Shown here: in pieces, positions 46,144 through 58,324 of the stretch
How the letters are laid out: each line of letters opens with the position of its first letter
Position numbering within the stretch: the first letter of the stretch is position 1
NCBI GenBank assembly: GCA_003194525.1
Contig: NBIV01000209.1
Location: forward strand, 1-64,000
Length of the DNA stretch: 64,000 bases
Direction of reading: 5' to 3'
Origin: Gracilariopsis chorda
Lineage: Eukaryota; Rhodophyta; Florideophyceae; Gracilariales; Gracilariaceae
The notes under the pieces: model-generated
What the model saw: only the letters and a program-made list of their open reading frames with translations
What the model was told of the DNA's origin: nothing
Databases searched by the model: none
Translations under genes and position numbers: made by a program

Positions 46144-47700
46144 CAGTGCGCGAAACGCTGTTAAGCACATCCAGCCACAAGATTGTAGGGATCCGCATGC
46201 TTTGGCGGTATAGCGATGTGGTGCGCTGCACTTTGGTTAGTTATCACATTCGTAGACTCTTTTTGTCATAGATAAGAACTACAGCTCTGCTATCATTAAA
46301 ACACCTTGCAAAACCTCTTTAAACCCACGAAATACTATATGACACATGTCACAAAAATGGCGGAACTTTCTGCCAATTCAAACCTCTTGCCTGGCACTAC
46401 GTAGTATTTGTGACGGCAAACACTGCGTTGCTTGTCTATCCCAACTAAGGACCCAAATAGGGCGAGAGGAAAGTACTTTTCTCAATTTGGGAAAAGACAA
46501 ATATTCGCACTCCGCCATAAAGGATTCTGTTTACGCCAAATTGCAGAGCACGTACAACGCTCCGTCGGGTTTGTAAAACGATTTTTAAGTTCAACAAAGG
46601 AGCAAAATCAGTCCACCGTCGCCAAACAGATTCGAAAAATGTCTCAACAGTAATATCGCGCTTTGCTACGAGATGCACGTAAGGGAAACTCAATTTTATC
46701 AGATTTAAAAAAGGAATTAATCTCATTATATCTGTTCACCGGGTGCAGCAGCTACTCAAAGAAAAAGAACCCCCTAAATATTCAAAAATGATGCAGGGCC
46801 CTAAAAAGACCGAACATCATAAGATAAAACGGCTAAAATGGGCAAAACGCAACATATCTAAGGAAATTTGTTTTGGAATAAATTTGTGTTCTCAGATGAA
46901 AAGAAATTCCACATTGACGTTTCCGGTGGGTTTGCATAATACTGCCATGATTTGACAACGGATCCTCGATTTCTATCCTCCCTTGTTGGAGTTTATAGCT
47001 CGGTCATGATTTGGGGTGCTATACTATTGTATGGAGTCAGTGATTTATTATTTTTACTGCGCATTCAGGATTCCAAGAAGTATTGCGAAACGCTAGAGAT
47101 TTAAATACTACCTTGGACTGCAGCAATATTCGAACCGATATCTACTTGAATGTTTCAAAAGGACGGTGCATCAATTCATCGTTCTACTTTCACAAAGGAT
47201 TGGCTACTCCAATATCAGGTTCGACTTCTACCTTGGCCTGCTAAGTCCCCAGACCTTAACATAATTTAGAATGTCTGGGAACTAATGGCTAGGACGTTTT
47301 GCGTAAATGGTAAGCAGTTCGTGAATGTCGAAAATCTTAAGGATTCTATTCTAAACGTATGGCGGAGTCTTACTGCAGACTAAACGCCGAAACTGTATAG
47401 ATCTATTCCTAGACGCTTGTTAGCTGTGATGGACAAGCGTGGTGGTGCTACAAAGTACTAGAACAATAAAGGCGTGCAGTTTTATTACATGTTTCATAAC
47501 TTAACTCACGTGCTTAAACCTATTTTGCTGTATGATTTTAATTTGTACTCCGTATGAAAAGGAACTGCGTCAAACACATATCACTGTCGTTTTGGGGACT
47601 TTTTTTGCCCTTAGGAAATCGTGACTAGTGTCATGCTTGCACCTTTGAAACGCCTTTATAGGCAGTCGGGTGGGTGTGCTTAAAAGAGTTTCGCGCACTG
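46144..47700 (+). mobile_element. Tc1/mariner-like transposon, bounded by TA
   Basis: A 1557-base element. The left end reads CAGTGCGCGAAACGCTGTTA and the right end is its inverted copy with two changes in the first 20 bases. Similarity extends to about 32 bases. Both ends are flanked by TA, the duplication made by this superfamily. The interior holds a decayed transposase on the plus strand. Confidence 0.85.
46430..47470 (+). pseudogene. Tc1-like transposase, heavily decayed
   Basis: The N-terminal helix-turn-helix is visible as GKRQIFALRHKGFCLRQIAE followed by SVGFVKRFL (46485-46590). The catalytic half shows DGASIHRSTFTKDWL and PWPAKSPDLNII around 47160-47265, with a stop in place of the catalytic Glu codon position (PDLNII then stop). 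Several stops and frame changes separate the pieces, so it cannot make an active enzyme. The protein differs from the remnant at 33.2 kb, so the two come from different lineages of the superfamily. Confidence 0.75.
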
Positions 47701-47979
47701 TACCTTCGGTACCGTTGGTATCAAAGGTAGAATACATCACTTATATGGGATTGCGGTCTAGGTTTTGAACTCTAATGTCTATCTGACCGGCGATCTCATA
47801 TGTGGTCAATTTTAATTACTCTAGAACTTTGTTAAAACCTTAAAACTTTTCCAAAAACTTTTTCGCTTTGATCTTCTCATTATTTCTTCTACGCTGACAG
47901 CGCTGAATCAAGTCCAAAACACATCACCAATATTCGTAGCTGTCGAATCAAGCACTATTGTCAACAACATTCGCACACT

Positions 47980-50080
47980 ATGGCCCCGTCGACAGATCTT
48001 CGCAGAACTGTTGGAACAACTGTCAACAGCCGTACTATTCTGGTTACAAATGACCCTGCTGAATGCAAACTTTATTATGGATTTCTATGAAAATTAACAA
48101 CGGTACAAGGTTCCGTCCTCAATGTTGACATTCGAAAGGTCAAAAATCGAAATCTCACTTTTCTGAATGTGAAGTTTACTCTACCGAACCAAGAACAAGA
48201 AGAAACCCTACATCTATCCAGTTTCAAACTAGGTACCAGTGTCGACGAAGCCGTGAATGCTGCAGAAAATCCTATTACTGGGATTGAACCCATTAATACG
48301 CAAAAGTTCAAGGAAGATGCTCTTCTGACACCATCTCAGATGCAAATTTTGCAGCTGCAAACAAGTTTATTAAGCAAGAATGCACCTGTCAGATCAACTT
48401 TGATTCATGTTTGTGTGTCGAAAACCTGTACGACGTTGAGTCCTCTGAACGGTTGTATGCAAATGCATCAGTGGAAATTGGTTTGCCAGCCAGAGATTTT
48501 ATCTCACCACGTCACGTTCCTCCAACCATGAGCGCATTAGATTTCTTCCTTTGGATGTTTCCTATGCAGCACGTTCAGTTCATAGTGAACAGAATAAATG
48601 TTCGGTTAGAAACAAAAGACGTTTGGAGAACTTCAGGAGTAGAACTGCTCAAATTCTTTGGAATTCTTATCGTAATGACTCGCATTGAGGTTTATAACAG
48701 ACGGGGTCTTTGGAGACCTCAAGCCTTTTTCTAAGTTTATTCCCCAGCCAAATATTGGCCTTGCGATGTCACGGAACATATTTGAAATGTGAAATCAATA
48801 TGCTTCAGCGGAAATGGTGTGACTGAAGAGCAAGGAATCGCGAGGGGGTCCTTCGTAGCAGATTTTGTGAAGGCAATCAATGACCATCGTTGGTCTTTTG
48901 TCACGCCATCACATGCCTTATGTGTTGACGAAGAATATCACTACGGTACGGATTAGGCGGTATTTGGATTGATGTAGGGCTTCCACACTATACGGCATTA
49001 GATAGAAGGCCGGAAAATGGTCTTCAAATGAAGGCCGTATGTTGTGCACGAAGTGGCATAATGCTGAACATTGAGCTCAATATGGGTGCTAATATTCTCG
49101 AACAAGTTTTTGCTTCTGATGACGCCCATGTAACGGCAGTCTTACTTCGCGTAATTCAACCATGGTTTGGATCAGGATGGTTGGTATGTGCGGATTTCTT
49201 TTTTTCGTCTTTCAGTACCGCGAAAGCATTACTGGAGAAAGGTTTAAGGTTTACTGGAGTTGTCAAAAATGCTACTCGTGAATACCCTATGACGCATCTC
49301 TCCGAAACTACTCTATCGGACAGGGGAGGTTTTATATCTATGCTATCAAAAGGACGCATTTTCAATAATGATATAATGGCTATAATCTGGATGGGCTGAG
49401 AAAGAAGGTATTTCGTATCAACTTCTGGCACACTTAATCCTGGTTCTCTTATTATTCGAGAAAGGTGGAGACGGGAGGGAAATATTTCTAAGAAAGTGGA
49501 ATTGGAGGTCACAACTCCCAAACTGTGTGAAGAGTATTACAAAAACTGTTCAATGGTCGATCGCCATAACAGATGCAGACAAGACGATCTGAATCTGGAG
49601 AAGAAAATTGAAGTGAAAGAGTGGTCATTTCGAGTGAATTGCTCTCTTTTAGCGATTTTTATGGTGGACGCGTGGAAGTTGTACAAAGCTGCAAATGGAA
49701 CCAGAAACGGGAAGAGTCTGCACCACTTCTATTGCAATTTGGCTGACGAACTAATTGAGACTACATGGGATACCACAGGTCTAATGAATAGAGATGAGCA
49801 AGAATGTGAAAATGTTCATGAGAAGCCAATGTGTGCAGGCACTGGCTTGCATTTAATGCAAACGAATAGACGGAGAAAAACTAAAGATGGCAAGACTACA
49901 AAAGCTTTATATCAAGTACGATGCAATTCTTGCAAAGGTAATACAAAGTCCCAGTTTTTATGTTCTGAACGCTATATCAGGAAGGAAAAAATAGTGTTTT
50001 TATGTCACACTGGTACTAATAGAGATTATTTTATGAGACACATTCAAGAGTTTCACGGTATAATGAAGTTCAGAAGCTGA
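47980..50080 (+). pseudogene. piggyBac-type transposase (DDE_Tnp_1_7), broken
   Basis: The ATG at 47980 opens a protein-like start that stops at 48088-48090. The reading continues in pieces at 48091-48410, 48411-48734, 49000-49399 and 49400-50080, with stops and frame changes between. Family features include SALDFFLWMFP and LLKFFGILIVM in the N-terminal domain. The catalytic-core stretch has VCADFFFSS followed by GLRFTGVVKNATREYP, then CSMVDRHNRCRQDDL and LLAIFMVDAWKLYKA. A C-terminal cysteine/histidine-rich segment (CNSCKG, FLCHTGTNRDYF, HIQEFHG) resembles the zinc-binding tail of these enzymes. TTAA ends were not identified. It lies 280 bases downstream of the Tc1-like element. Confidence 0.8.
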
Positions 50081-50359
50081 TACAGATGTCAACAACCTTG
50101 TCGACCTTCGTTTTTTATAGTAAAAATCTATGTTTGAATGCAAAGCATTTCCCATAAGTTCCTTTTTGCTTTAAGCCCCCTACAAATTCAATCTGCGTTA
50201 CTTAGACTTGCTAGATAATTTAAAATCTATGTCGAATCTGCCCATTTAACAGATGTCACTGTACTCGTTCTGCTGTCAAGTGGGTGTTTAAAACGTTCTG
50301 CGAGTTTAAGTTTATTTAGAGTTAGTCGAGCTCTCGAAGCACATTTAGAGTTTAAATAA

Positions 50360-50470
50360 ACTCAGCGAGGTTCGAACTCATGTTTTGTTGCTCGCATATG
50401 ACTTAACGACCACTGAGCTGCCGTTATGGCTCAGTGGTCGTCTTCTACAACTACTTATAGTTCAAAGCCA
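50360..50470. repeat. Head-to-head tRNA-like (SINE-like) promoters
   Basis: Minus strand: A-box-like CAGCTCAGTGG at 50410-50420 and B-box GAGTTCGAACCTC at 50367-50379, with 30 bases between, as in a tRNA gene. Plus strand: A-box TGGCTCAGTGG at 50426-50436 and B-box-like AGTTCAAAGCC at 50459-50469. The shared core forms a 13-base perfect inverted repeat (50406-50418 and 50429-50441). Cloverleaf stems are poor, so these look like tRNA-derived repeat heads rather than working tRNA genes. Confidence 0.5.
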
Positions 50471-52649
50471 GCCCCGTTGGCCATTTTCAAGTTCAAATAT
50501 TGAAATGTGGATCAGATTTCAATTCTTTTCTGTATTGCGTGCCGGTGCGCTGAACTCACAGAGGTCAGCGCACCGATCCAATAGACACTTCGTCTCACAA
50601 AAGCAACTGCGAAGGCACCAGGTGACTCTATTCAGCTGTTTTGTTTCACATATGTATGAAAACAATTCGATCACTCTGTTTGTCGTGCAATTTACATTAC
50701 TATTTGGCGTTTTGCGGTCCTACCTCAACGGCTCTTCTGTTTTTCTATTTTTATAAGAGAGACCATTTTAATTCCCACATCACAGAGCTCGCTTCTCGTC
50801 TGCAGCACCTAGATAAAGAACATCTCTTAGAGGCTTTTAATTAAGCAGAAACATAGCTAAGCGCAAGTCTAGCAGAGAGCCATATCTCAAAAAAACCTAA
50901 AATATCGCCACTGAGGCGCCTTTTGCATCACTATGAGCGTTGTTATTGCCATTTTTCGTTGTCATATCGACAGTTTGATTGCTTTTCCGATTTCAAAACG
51001 CGGCGACTATAGATATAAGAATGGCAACCGTGGTTCGATATTTCAATGATCATTGAGCACTCCATCGACCAATGAGCGCATTGGTTCTATACTGACCACG
51101 CTTTTGGCGGGTAGAACGCACAGAAAAAAACTTCCCGCAACTGAGCAGCAGTTCTTCTCACTCTCTTACCCTGTTCAAGACGTCACCTGTTGTGTTTCCA
51201 CCGTCATTCTGAAAATGTAGCTCTCCCCACATTTTACTTTCTCGTGAGGTTTCTTCATGCCCTCCAGCGAAACTATGATTCCAACAACAGTTTTATCTTG
51301 CGCAACGCCTGAAAAGAACCCCCGCAGATCCTGAAGAATACTGAAAACGAATCCGTTCCATTGAACTCCAATAGGGGCTTTGACACACAACTACAACCAA
51401 CACTCAGCAACTCTCAGAGGAACGAACCGAATATTTGTAGAAAAGTGGACCCGGCTCTCAGCGATAAAGATACCAGCGTAGATATCAAACGACATGAACA
51501 TAAAGCAGACAAACGCAACGGCAGAGGAAAAGGGTTTTCCTAAAAAGAGACCTTGTTTTTGCCCAAAGCATGGATTGAGCAATCCGCCAAAGTGTGCAAT
51601 CAGCGTCACAGAATGATGTGGAATGGAATAGAAGATATATGTAAGAGGAAATACAAAATTGATCGAAGCTCGTCGCCGTTAAAAAGCACCTGGTACTAAT
51701 TTCTATACCTGTCCGAGATTTCCTGTAAGTCTTTTTTTGTAGTCTGTTGAAATATCTCTCTCTGTAAAGCTGTAGAATACAATAACAAAAATGGTAAAAG
51801 TAAGTTATGATGGTCTCTGAACCCATCCGAGACCCATCATCTAGATCATCAAACAATCTAGCAGTTCCCAGTATTCGTAAAGAGGCTAGAATCTTTGTTT
51901 CAGGAAGAATCCCTTTCCTCGCAGCTGCGTTCTTCTGTTGTTTCCGTATCTGTGGGAAAAAGTTAGATTTTCTACAAGCTTCAAGAACATAATTCTTGGA
52001 AAAATGACGTCTGAACGAACGCAAAGAGTAGATAGGGCTGGAACAAAGGTAATCGGTAGTCCAAGTGCTCTGCCCACGCTCAATATTTTTGGAACCTGGT
52101 ATTCTACCTTTTCGCTTTGATGAAGTTCGTTTGTGAATAACTGAAGTTGCTCCTAGAGCTGCAGCAACTGCAGCTGTTCGGTTTCGCATGTATAGATGAA
52201 TTAGGTTGCTACGTTGGGTATTCATGACTTAAAGGAACTCTATCTGTGAGATAAGCAAAAAACGGTCAAGTGGAGTCGAAGAGATCAAGAACATTTCAAA
52301 TGAGGTGATCGGTCGAGGGGGCTTGTACTCGGAGTCGTGCACGCACGATATATAGCAGTCGTCTGGTAGACTGGTAGACTTGCGCATTTTATGGGGGTGC
52401 TGAATGGAGTGTTATTTTCAAGACGCGTGTATATATCAGAGAGCATTGGTTGAGTTACTCTAAACGAGCCAGATTTTAGTGATTTGCAGTTGAACATGTT
52501 TTAACTAGGAACGAGGAGTTTTGGTTAAAGTGTGCAGCTGTTTTGAAATAGCTCAGGAACCTCTTATTTTATTCATCTGGATCGCCTTCATTCTATTAAT
52601 AATAGAGGTTTGAAAGCGCACGCCACAAAGGATTCCATCTACATCCATC
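50471..52649. other. No recognised gene
   Basis: A minus-strand frame at 51485-52225 is open for 246 codons in total but shows no domain or signal. It is broken up by low-information basic stretches, and I could not support it as a gene. Confidence 0.4.
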
Positions 52650-53590
52650 ATGGATTCTAACCTCACTAGTGCATTGAACAGCTTTGAAGGCTCAAATACT
52701 GTCATGTCAAAAAGCCCATCTGCATCAATAGCAGCCCATCATGTAACGCAGATTGCACAGTCGTTAACACCTGCAACATCAACTATGCCACCCAGCGCTT
52801 TCTACCTAACAAAGTAGAAAAGTCGTGGATCTTGCAGCAACTCACCACACTTAACACTGCAATACAAAAATGAAAAAAACTGGAAAACGCATGCGCATCA
52901 GTGGCACGAAGTGCTGAACAACGCCATGTTACGTATCAGGCAGTTATCCAAGAGCAAACTCAGTATAGAATGGCGTGGCGTAGAGAATACATGTCATTGA
53001 TTACAACTGGAACGTGCAATACACTGCGTTCATTGCTTCAAAGCAGGCAAAAGCGGTGATAAAATGTGATACAGAAGCCAATGATGACGCGTTCATAGCA
53101 CGCATTAGACCAGGAGAAACAGACGGTGATGCTCAACATTTTTTGGATCAAGCACTTCTTGATTACAAGATTGAGGGAGACAAAAGAGTTTCGTCTTCTG
53201 ATGATTGTGCGGCGGGAAACTTGGCACGTCGCAAAGAATCAACAAAGGAAAAAGCTGCGTGTCTTCCAAAGCGCAAAGCCAAATATGAATCGTAAAAGAA
53301 GGAAAGGGAGCAGTTGCCACAAAACAAGTGGAATAGTTCGGCGCAGTTCTTGCTCTTTACTATCAGAAAGCCAATCTGAGTATGCCCAACCTTTTCAATG
53401 CTTTGATACCGTTGAACACCGTGTTGCAGTTAGAAATGGACCCCACTTCAATAAGCGATGAATAGGAAGACATATTTACCTCCTAAACGTGTTGATCAAG
53501 AGTCCGATACAAAGAACCCGACTACATCAGAGTCAAAGGCCGGCCGAACTGTCGTTAGGAAACCACCTGAGAGGTCCAAGATGTAATTGA
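52650..53590 (+). pseudogene. Decayed coding-like stretch of unknown family
   Basis: The ATG at 52650 starts a serine/threonine-rich segment of 56 residues. Further protein-like, charged and partly coiled-coil-like segments follow in more than one frame, the longest from the ATG at 53014 to 53295. I recognise no domain. It lies tail to tail with the Harbinger transposase on the other strand, where some Harbinger elements carry their second, Myb-like gene. I see no Myb motif, so this link is only a possibility. Confidence 0.3.
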
Positions 53591-53799
53591 TTGTGACAGG
53601 CGCTCTGCGCGTGCAGAGCTAACAGCACAATCATCTTCGTGCGCGCAGTGCGCAAGGCATTTACTATGCTTAGTTCTCTTCAGTGCGTTCCAGCACTTCG
53701 AGGTTGGAAGAATACCACTCGCGCATCTGCAGCACAAATCTTAGTCGATAAAACTGCCAATGTGAGACCATTGCGACAGTGTGATACGAAATCGGGAAC

Positions 53800-54891
53800 A
53801 ACTATTTTTCGAATGGCCAACGTTCCAAGAAAAGGCTATACCTGTTGTCGGTAAAACCGAATCCCCATTCATTCACCATAAGTTGCTTGCGGATTTCTTC
53901 GTTATGCTCATTCTTATACATACAAGAATTGCTTTCCGTTCTCTTGTACGGTACAACCAGCTCACCATCCCCAGCAGATCTCATGTCTGCCATTCCATGT
54001 TGCGCGTTGGAAAGATAAAGTTCTCGACTACGGTAAACATCTGGTCTTGTGTAGAGCGAACGGCCCGACTCAGCGCCGTGATCGGTTATTTCTAACCGAA
54101 TGAACCTTCCAAAGATATCTCAGAAGACAAGAATAGAAAAACAATGAGACTTCTAGTATCTGTCTTACGCTCTTTCGTGTTCCTCGTTATGCTTTGGTCT
54201 CCATCGTTTGTTTTTGTTTCCATCGACGAAAAACACACAGGATGGAAACCGTATCACCAAGTCCTCCATACTAGATCTTTCCTCTGCTCTTGGCCATCTT
54301 ATAAGCTTAGGAATATCAGCGTCAAGACACTTATGTAAAGCGAGCAGCGTGTGTCTAAAGTAGTTTAAGAGAAACCCAACAGAACCACCATAATTAATTG
54401 TCATGTGTTCGACACCTTGATCGCCCTCGTTTGACCCACCAAGAACGTCGAAAAAAAATGCAGCTCTCTTGCGTCAAACTTTCTTTTTGGAGAAACACGG
54501 CTAGCCTCGCCTGCAAACGCCCCTTTTACCTCCAAATGATTTCGCTACATCTGGAGCAACCAGTTCATGCAGAGCGTCAAAACTCTGACACTGTTAAATG
54601 GGTAAGCTTCTGAAATATGTAAACGTCTGCATCTTCGTGTCGCACAATATGGTAAACATCTGTGGACTACCTGCTAACATACGTGGCTTTCTTGCTGTCT
54701 ATGGTGTTGCCACGCCCAGTATTTGCTTGTTGAGGATCTTCGTCGTCGTTTTCTTCTGCAAGTCGCTTTTGCAGGTATACTTGTGCCGTAGAGTTGGCTG
54801 CAGCAAAGATCTGTTTGGTATGCTGGTGTTGCGCAACGAATTGGATCATGAAGGCAACTGCTGTGCTAACGTCGTCATCTGAGTCTGTCAT
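53800..54891 (-). pseudogene. PIF/Harbinger transposase (DDE_4), broken
   Basis: The ATG at 54891 opens an acidic N-terminus (MTDSDDDVSTAVAF) that stays open to 54667. The core resumes from the ATG at 54404 with GGSVGFLLNYFRHTLLALHK, then IRWPRAEERSSME, FPSCVFFVDGNKNKRW. This is the HARBI1 pattern with the first catalytic Asp in FVDG. A third part, 53993-53802, has VVPYKRTESNS and VNEWGFGFTDNRYSLFLERW, where Glu in VNE is the likely last catalytic residue. Segments between these are out of frame or stopped. No terminal repeats were found. The call rests on remembered family patterns, not a search. Confidence 0.65.
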
Positions 54892-56390
54892 TTTCGCTTA
54901 TGGTGAGGGGGTGATTATGGTGATGGTTGGGTGCGATGGTTTTTAAAGATACTCTTCAGAAGAAGGCAGTGAACGAAATAACAATATTTCAGAATAACAC
55001 AAACCGTTCGGAACCGCCACTTTGGTGGATAGAAGAACGTTTGGTCCTAATTAAAAACCTCTCTGACCACTTCCTTCCTGCGTATCCAAAATTGGCAAAC
55101 GACTCAGCGTCTCTTGCAATTTTGAATCTTCGAAAAGCGGTTGCTTACGGTTGAACAAAAGGTAGTCATATGACGGAAGAAACGGGTGAACAGTGAAAGT
55201 GTGCGACGGATTGGGGTGAGGAAAGTGCGCATTTCTGAAGCAGAAAATGACTGACCAAAGAAGCGCGAAAGTAAAGGCAGCAGGTGCTTTTGCAGGCTTC
55301 ATTGCAACAGTGGGGGCAAGAGGGAAGTGCGCGACTGAAAAAAAAGCAAGAAGAGAGAGACGGTTGTGGTATGTATGTACGAAGGCACTTCAGCTGACAT
55401 ACCAAGGATGCAAGTCGAGAGCTCGAGTTGATGATTTTAAAAGTACTGGTTTGGTCTCTCAGCGCAAAGATCCCGTCAATAATGTGGCAAGGATTGTTTG
55501 CTATGAAATAAAATACGGTAACCCTTTAGCTGTTCTAATTCTCACCACCTGTTCTCTCCGTCATTCCGTGGAGGGCAGACCAGCGAGGTCATTTACTTAC
55601 TGCCTCCTGTCAAAACGGGTAGACTGTAGACTACGTTCCAACTGGTGACTGCGTGGCTCCATTCACATCTTCCCTCCCAAGCAAGTTATTCAGCGCAGGT
55701 TCCAACTAAAATATTCTACAATCACGAAGCTTAGTGAACACTGCTAATAATATATACCACGGCAAAACCTTACAAAAAACGAATAGATGTGGCCTTCGGC
55801 AGCAAGCGGCACTGTGCGCCACGGATTTTTAATTGCTTAGTTTATTGAATAGCTTCCGAAGGCTCTCCGGGCACTTTGCTCGCTAGACCTCACAATAGCT
55901 TCAGTGAAGCCCTGAAGCTCTCAGTGCGTAGGGTAGCTAACGTTGTAGAGGTTTGTCTATAGGTGCCTAAATTGACTGCAGTGCCGGTTAATGAAGTTGA
56001 AGCGCAACACGTTGCTTTATATAACTGGGTAGCAGTGCAGTCGTTATAAGAGTGCTAACGAATAAGCAGCAATCTATGCTGCTCCTGCTGTTGCTGAATT
56101 GTATGAACGGCAGAGATTAGTTGCGCTAGAATGCCATTTTGAATACTCATATGGGTACGTGCAAACAGTGTTTGTGATGTAACCCCTCCATTCACTAAAA
56201 AAGACCCCCCTCGTACGCATATAAATTCTTAGGAGGGAAGAGATAAGAATATGTCTTCAAATCCATCGTTGGCCTAGGGCAACAAAGAAGGTTATACATG
56301 CTGCACCAGAGCCAAACTTTGACTAATGGATGCAAAGAGGTAGTAGAGATAGAGCTCAAAATGTTAAGTACGTTTGACCAACACGTGGCG
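54892..56390. other. No recognised gene
   Basis: Short frames on both strands, including 75 codons at 54927-55154 and 133 codons at 55247-55648. They lack domains and the latter is basic and low in information. Confidence 0.4.
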
Positions 56391-56399
56391 TTCGAAGTG

Positions 56400-57690
56400 C
56401 ATATGATTGCAAATCGCTGGCACTGCAGTCATTTAATGTAGTGCCAGCCACGCAGCAGTAGATACAGTTAATATGCAGCAGCAGCCGATGAGGCTTGACC
56501 TCTGTTGCTTCTCTTCCAGAATTTCTTAATTGGCGGGCAGGCGTTGCGCTAAAGTGAAAACTGCATGCACGGAAGGGGTTGTTTTAGGTTTTTTTTTGGC
56601 GCAATGCCTCTCTTCAATCAACAGCACCCTACTCATTCTTAATCATATCATTATAGTACGAGAATTGTTTAGATCTGTCCCCTCTATAGCATGTTTTTGC
56701 ATTAAAGAAAGGTTGACTGGTGGGAGGCTTTCTGCCACAAAATCACTTTGCATGTCATCGTACGCGGATGCAAATCGCCCATTTGAAGCAACGACTCCTT
56801 CCCATTTAAAAAAAATCAACAGCAGCAGCAGCAAAACGTACAGTGAATTGGCTGCTGCTGCATTTTAATTGCTTGCTTGCTGCTGAGTGGCTGGCACTCC
56901 AACAATGACTGAAGTGCCAGGCACTCAGCAGCAGGCGGTGTGTTGCTTAAGCAATCACCCGCCCTTTAGTGCAGCTGAGCTTTGCACTGGATTTGTTTGG
57001 CAAGTGCTGTATATAGCTCCTGACGTCTTAATGTCACTAGCAGAGCCACAGATCTCATGGTTCTGGAGGCTGTTTGCGAGCGTTAGCTCGCAAACGGCCT
57101 ACAGATCACCCAAAGTCATCCGTATGCAGCGGTGCGCAGCGCCGCCTGCGGCTGGAAGCCGCTTCTACTTTTCTCTCCACTCTTAAGAATTTTTTTCACT
57201 TAGGGGAGGTTCTTGATTGAATAGAGGCGTTGGGCCAATAAACTGCCTTGCATGCCCCTCTACGCGCATGCGAAACGGTCATTTGTAGCAGCATCTCCCT
57301 ACCATTTGAAAATATCAGCACCAGCAGCAGCTGCAAATCATACAGAGCATTGGCTGCTGCTGCATGTTTGTTGCCTGCTTGCGGCTGAGTGGCGGGACTC
57401 CAAGAATAATTTGAGTGCCACCCAATGAGAAGCAGAAAGGCTTTCCCACATGGCTTAAGCGATCATCCGCCTTTCAGTGCAGCTGCACATTGCACTAGAT
57501 ATGTCAGTCAAGTGTCATATATAGCTTCTTACATCTCAAAGTTACTCTAGTTGCCGCGGCCCTCATTGGTCTGTCGGCCGATTGCCAGCGTTTGCGAACA
57601 AAAGCGGCCTGCAAATCCTTCAAATCCAACCCTATTCAGCCTCGCGCAGCTATGCCCACGGAAAGCCGTTTCTACCCGTCCGTAGTCTAT
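56400..57690. repeat. Diverged tandem repeat, unit about 505 bp
   Basis: Two units, about 56700-57190 and 57200-57690, share many anchors in order. These include GGCTGCTGCTGCAT (56850 and 57352), CCGCC(C/-)TTTAGTGCAGCTG-like blocks (56958 and 57467), and a TATATAGCT core. A third, partial copy of the CTGGCACT...AGTGCCAGCC block lies at 56417-56465. The units differ at perhaps a quarter of positions. Each carries CAG/CTG triplet runs and a TATA-like core. An open frame in the first unit (56887-57186) is interrupted in the second, so coding is not conserved. Confidence 0.75.
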
Positions 57691-58324
57691 TAATGTATGT
57701 TGCTCTTTCTATGTACAACATTTATCACGAGAAAACTAAGATATATGTTTCGAAAACTTAATTGATAGAAAAAGGCCAAGTTTAGTTAGACATCAATGTA
57801 TTCTTATGATATTTACAAAGTAGCGATGCTATGACATTACGCCCAAAATCAGCGTCAGTCTTTTGAGCATGTCAAAAAAATTGGCTTAGAAAGTATGTCC
57901 GCCGCTTGCACTTCAGCCCTTATTGATGTAACGTAAGTTACCTTAGTTTCCAGCAGCTCTTTGATGCAGAAATATTTCAGAGCATTATTCTTGTTTCTTT
58001 CTCAGACTTGTGGATTCCTCAAGATCGACGTAGCAGTCAAAGTGTCGGTTGCTATTGATATGGGTTAAATTTGAGATTCATCCTCTAGGACTGTTTCGTT
58101 GCGTACTTCTCAAAAGATTCTACGCAACGAAGTTAACGTGTTTCCACAATACGAAAGTGCAATATTGTGTCTCTCCTGACGACAGCGCAACAAGAGTTTG
58201 CATTTTGGTGGTCCACATGACAGGTGCTTCGTTCACCTTTATTAATAATCTAGTGGTAGAATTTCCAGTCTCACGACCAACCGCCCAATCTGTGTAGCAG
58301 TAAGCATCTATTGGTGTTGATTTA
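57691..58324. other. No recognised gene
   Basis: AT-rich flank between the tandem repeat and Copia fossil C. I looked for the second LTR of that fossil here and did not find one. Confidence 0.4.

Noticed and set aside
51485-52225. 246-codon minus-strand open frame
   Set aside because: The composition is basic and featureless, and I could not match any part to a known protein.
54144-54338. Short plus-strand frame with a signal-like start
   Set aside because: It lies antisense to the Harbinger transposase core, whose similarity explains the sequence better.
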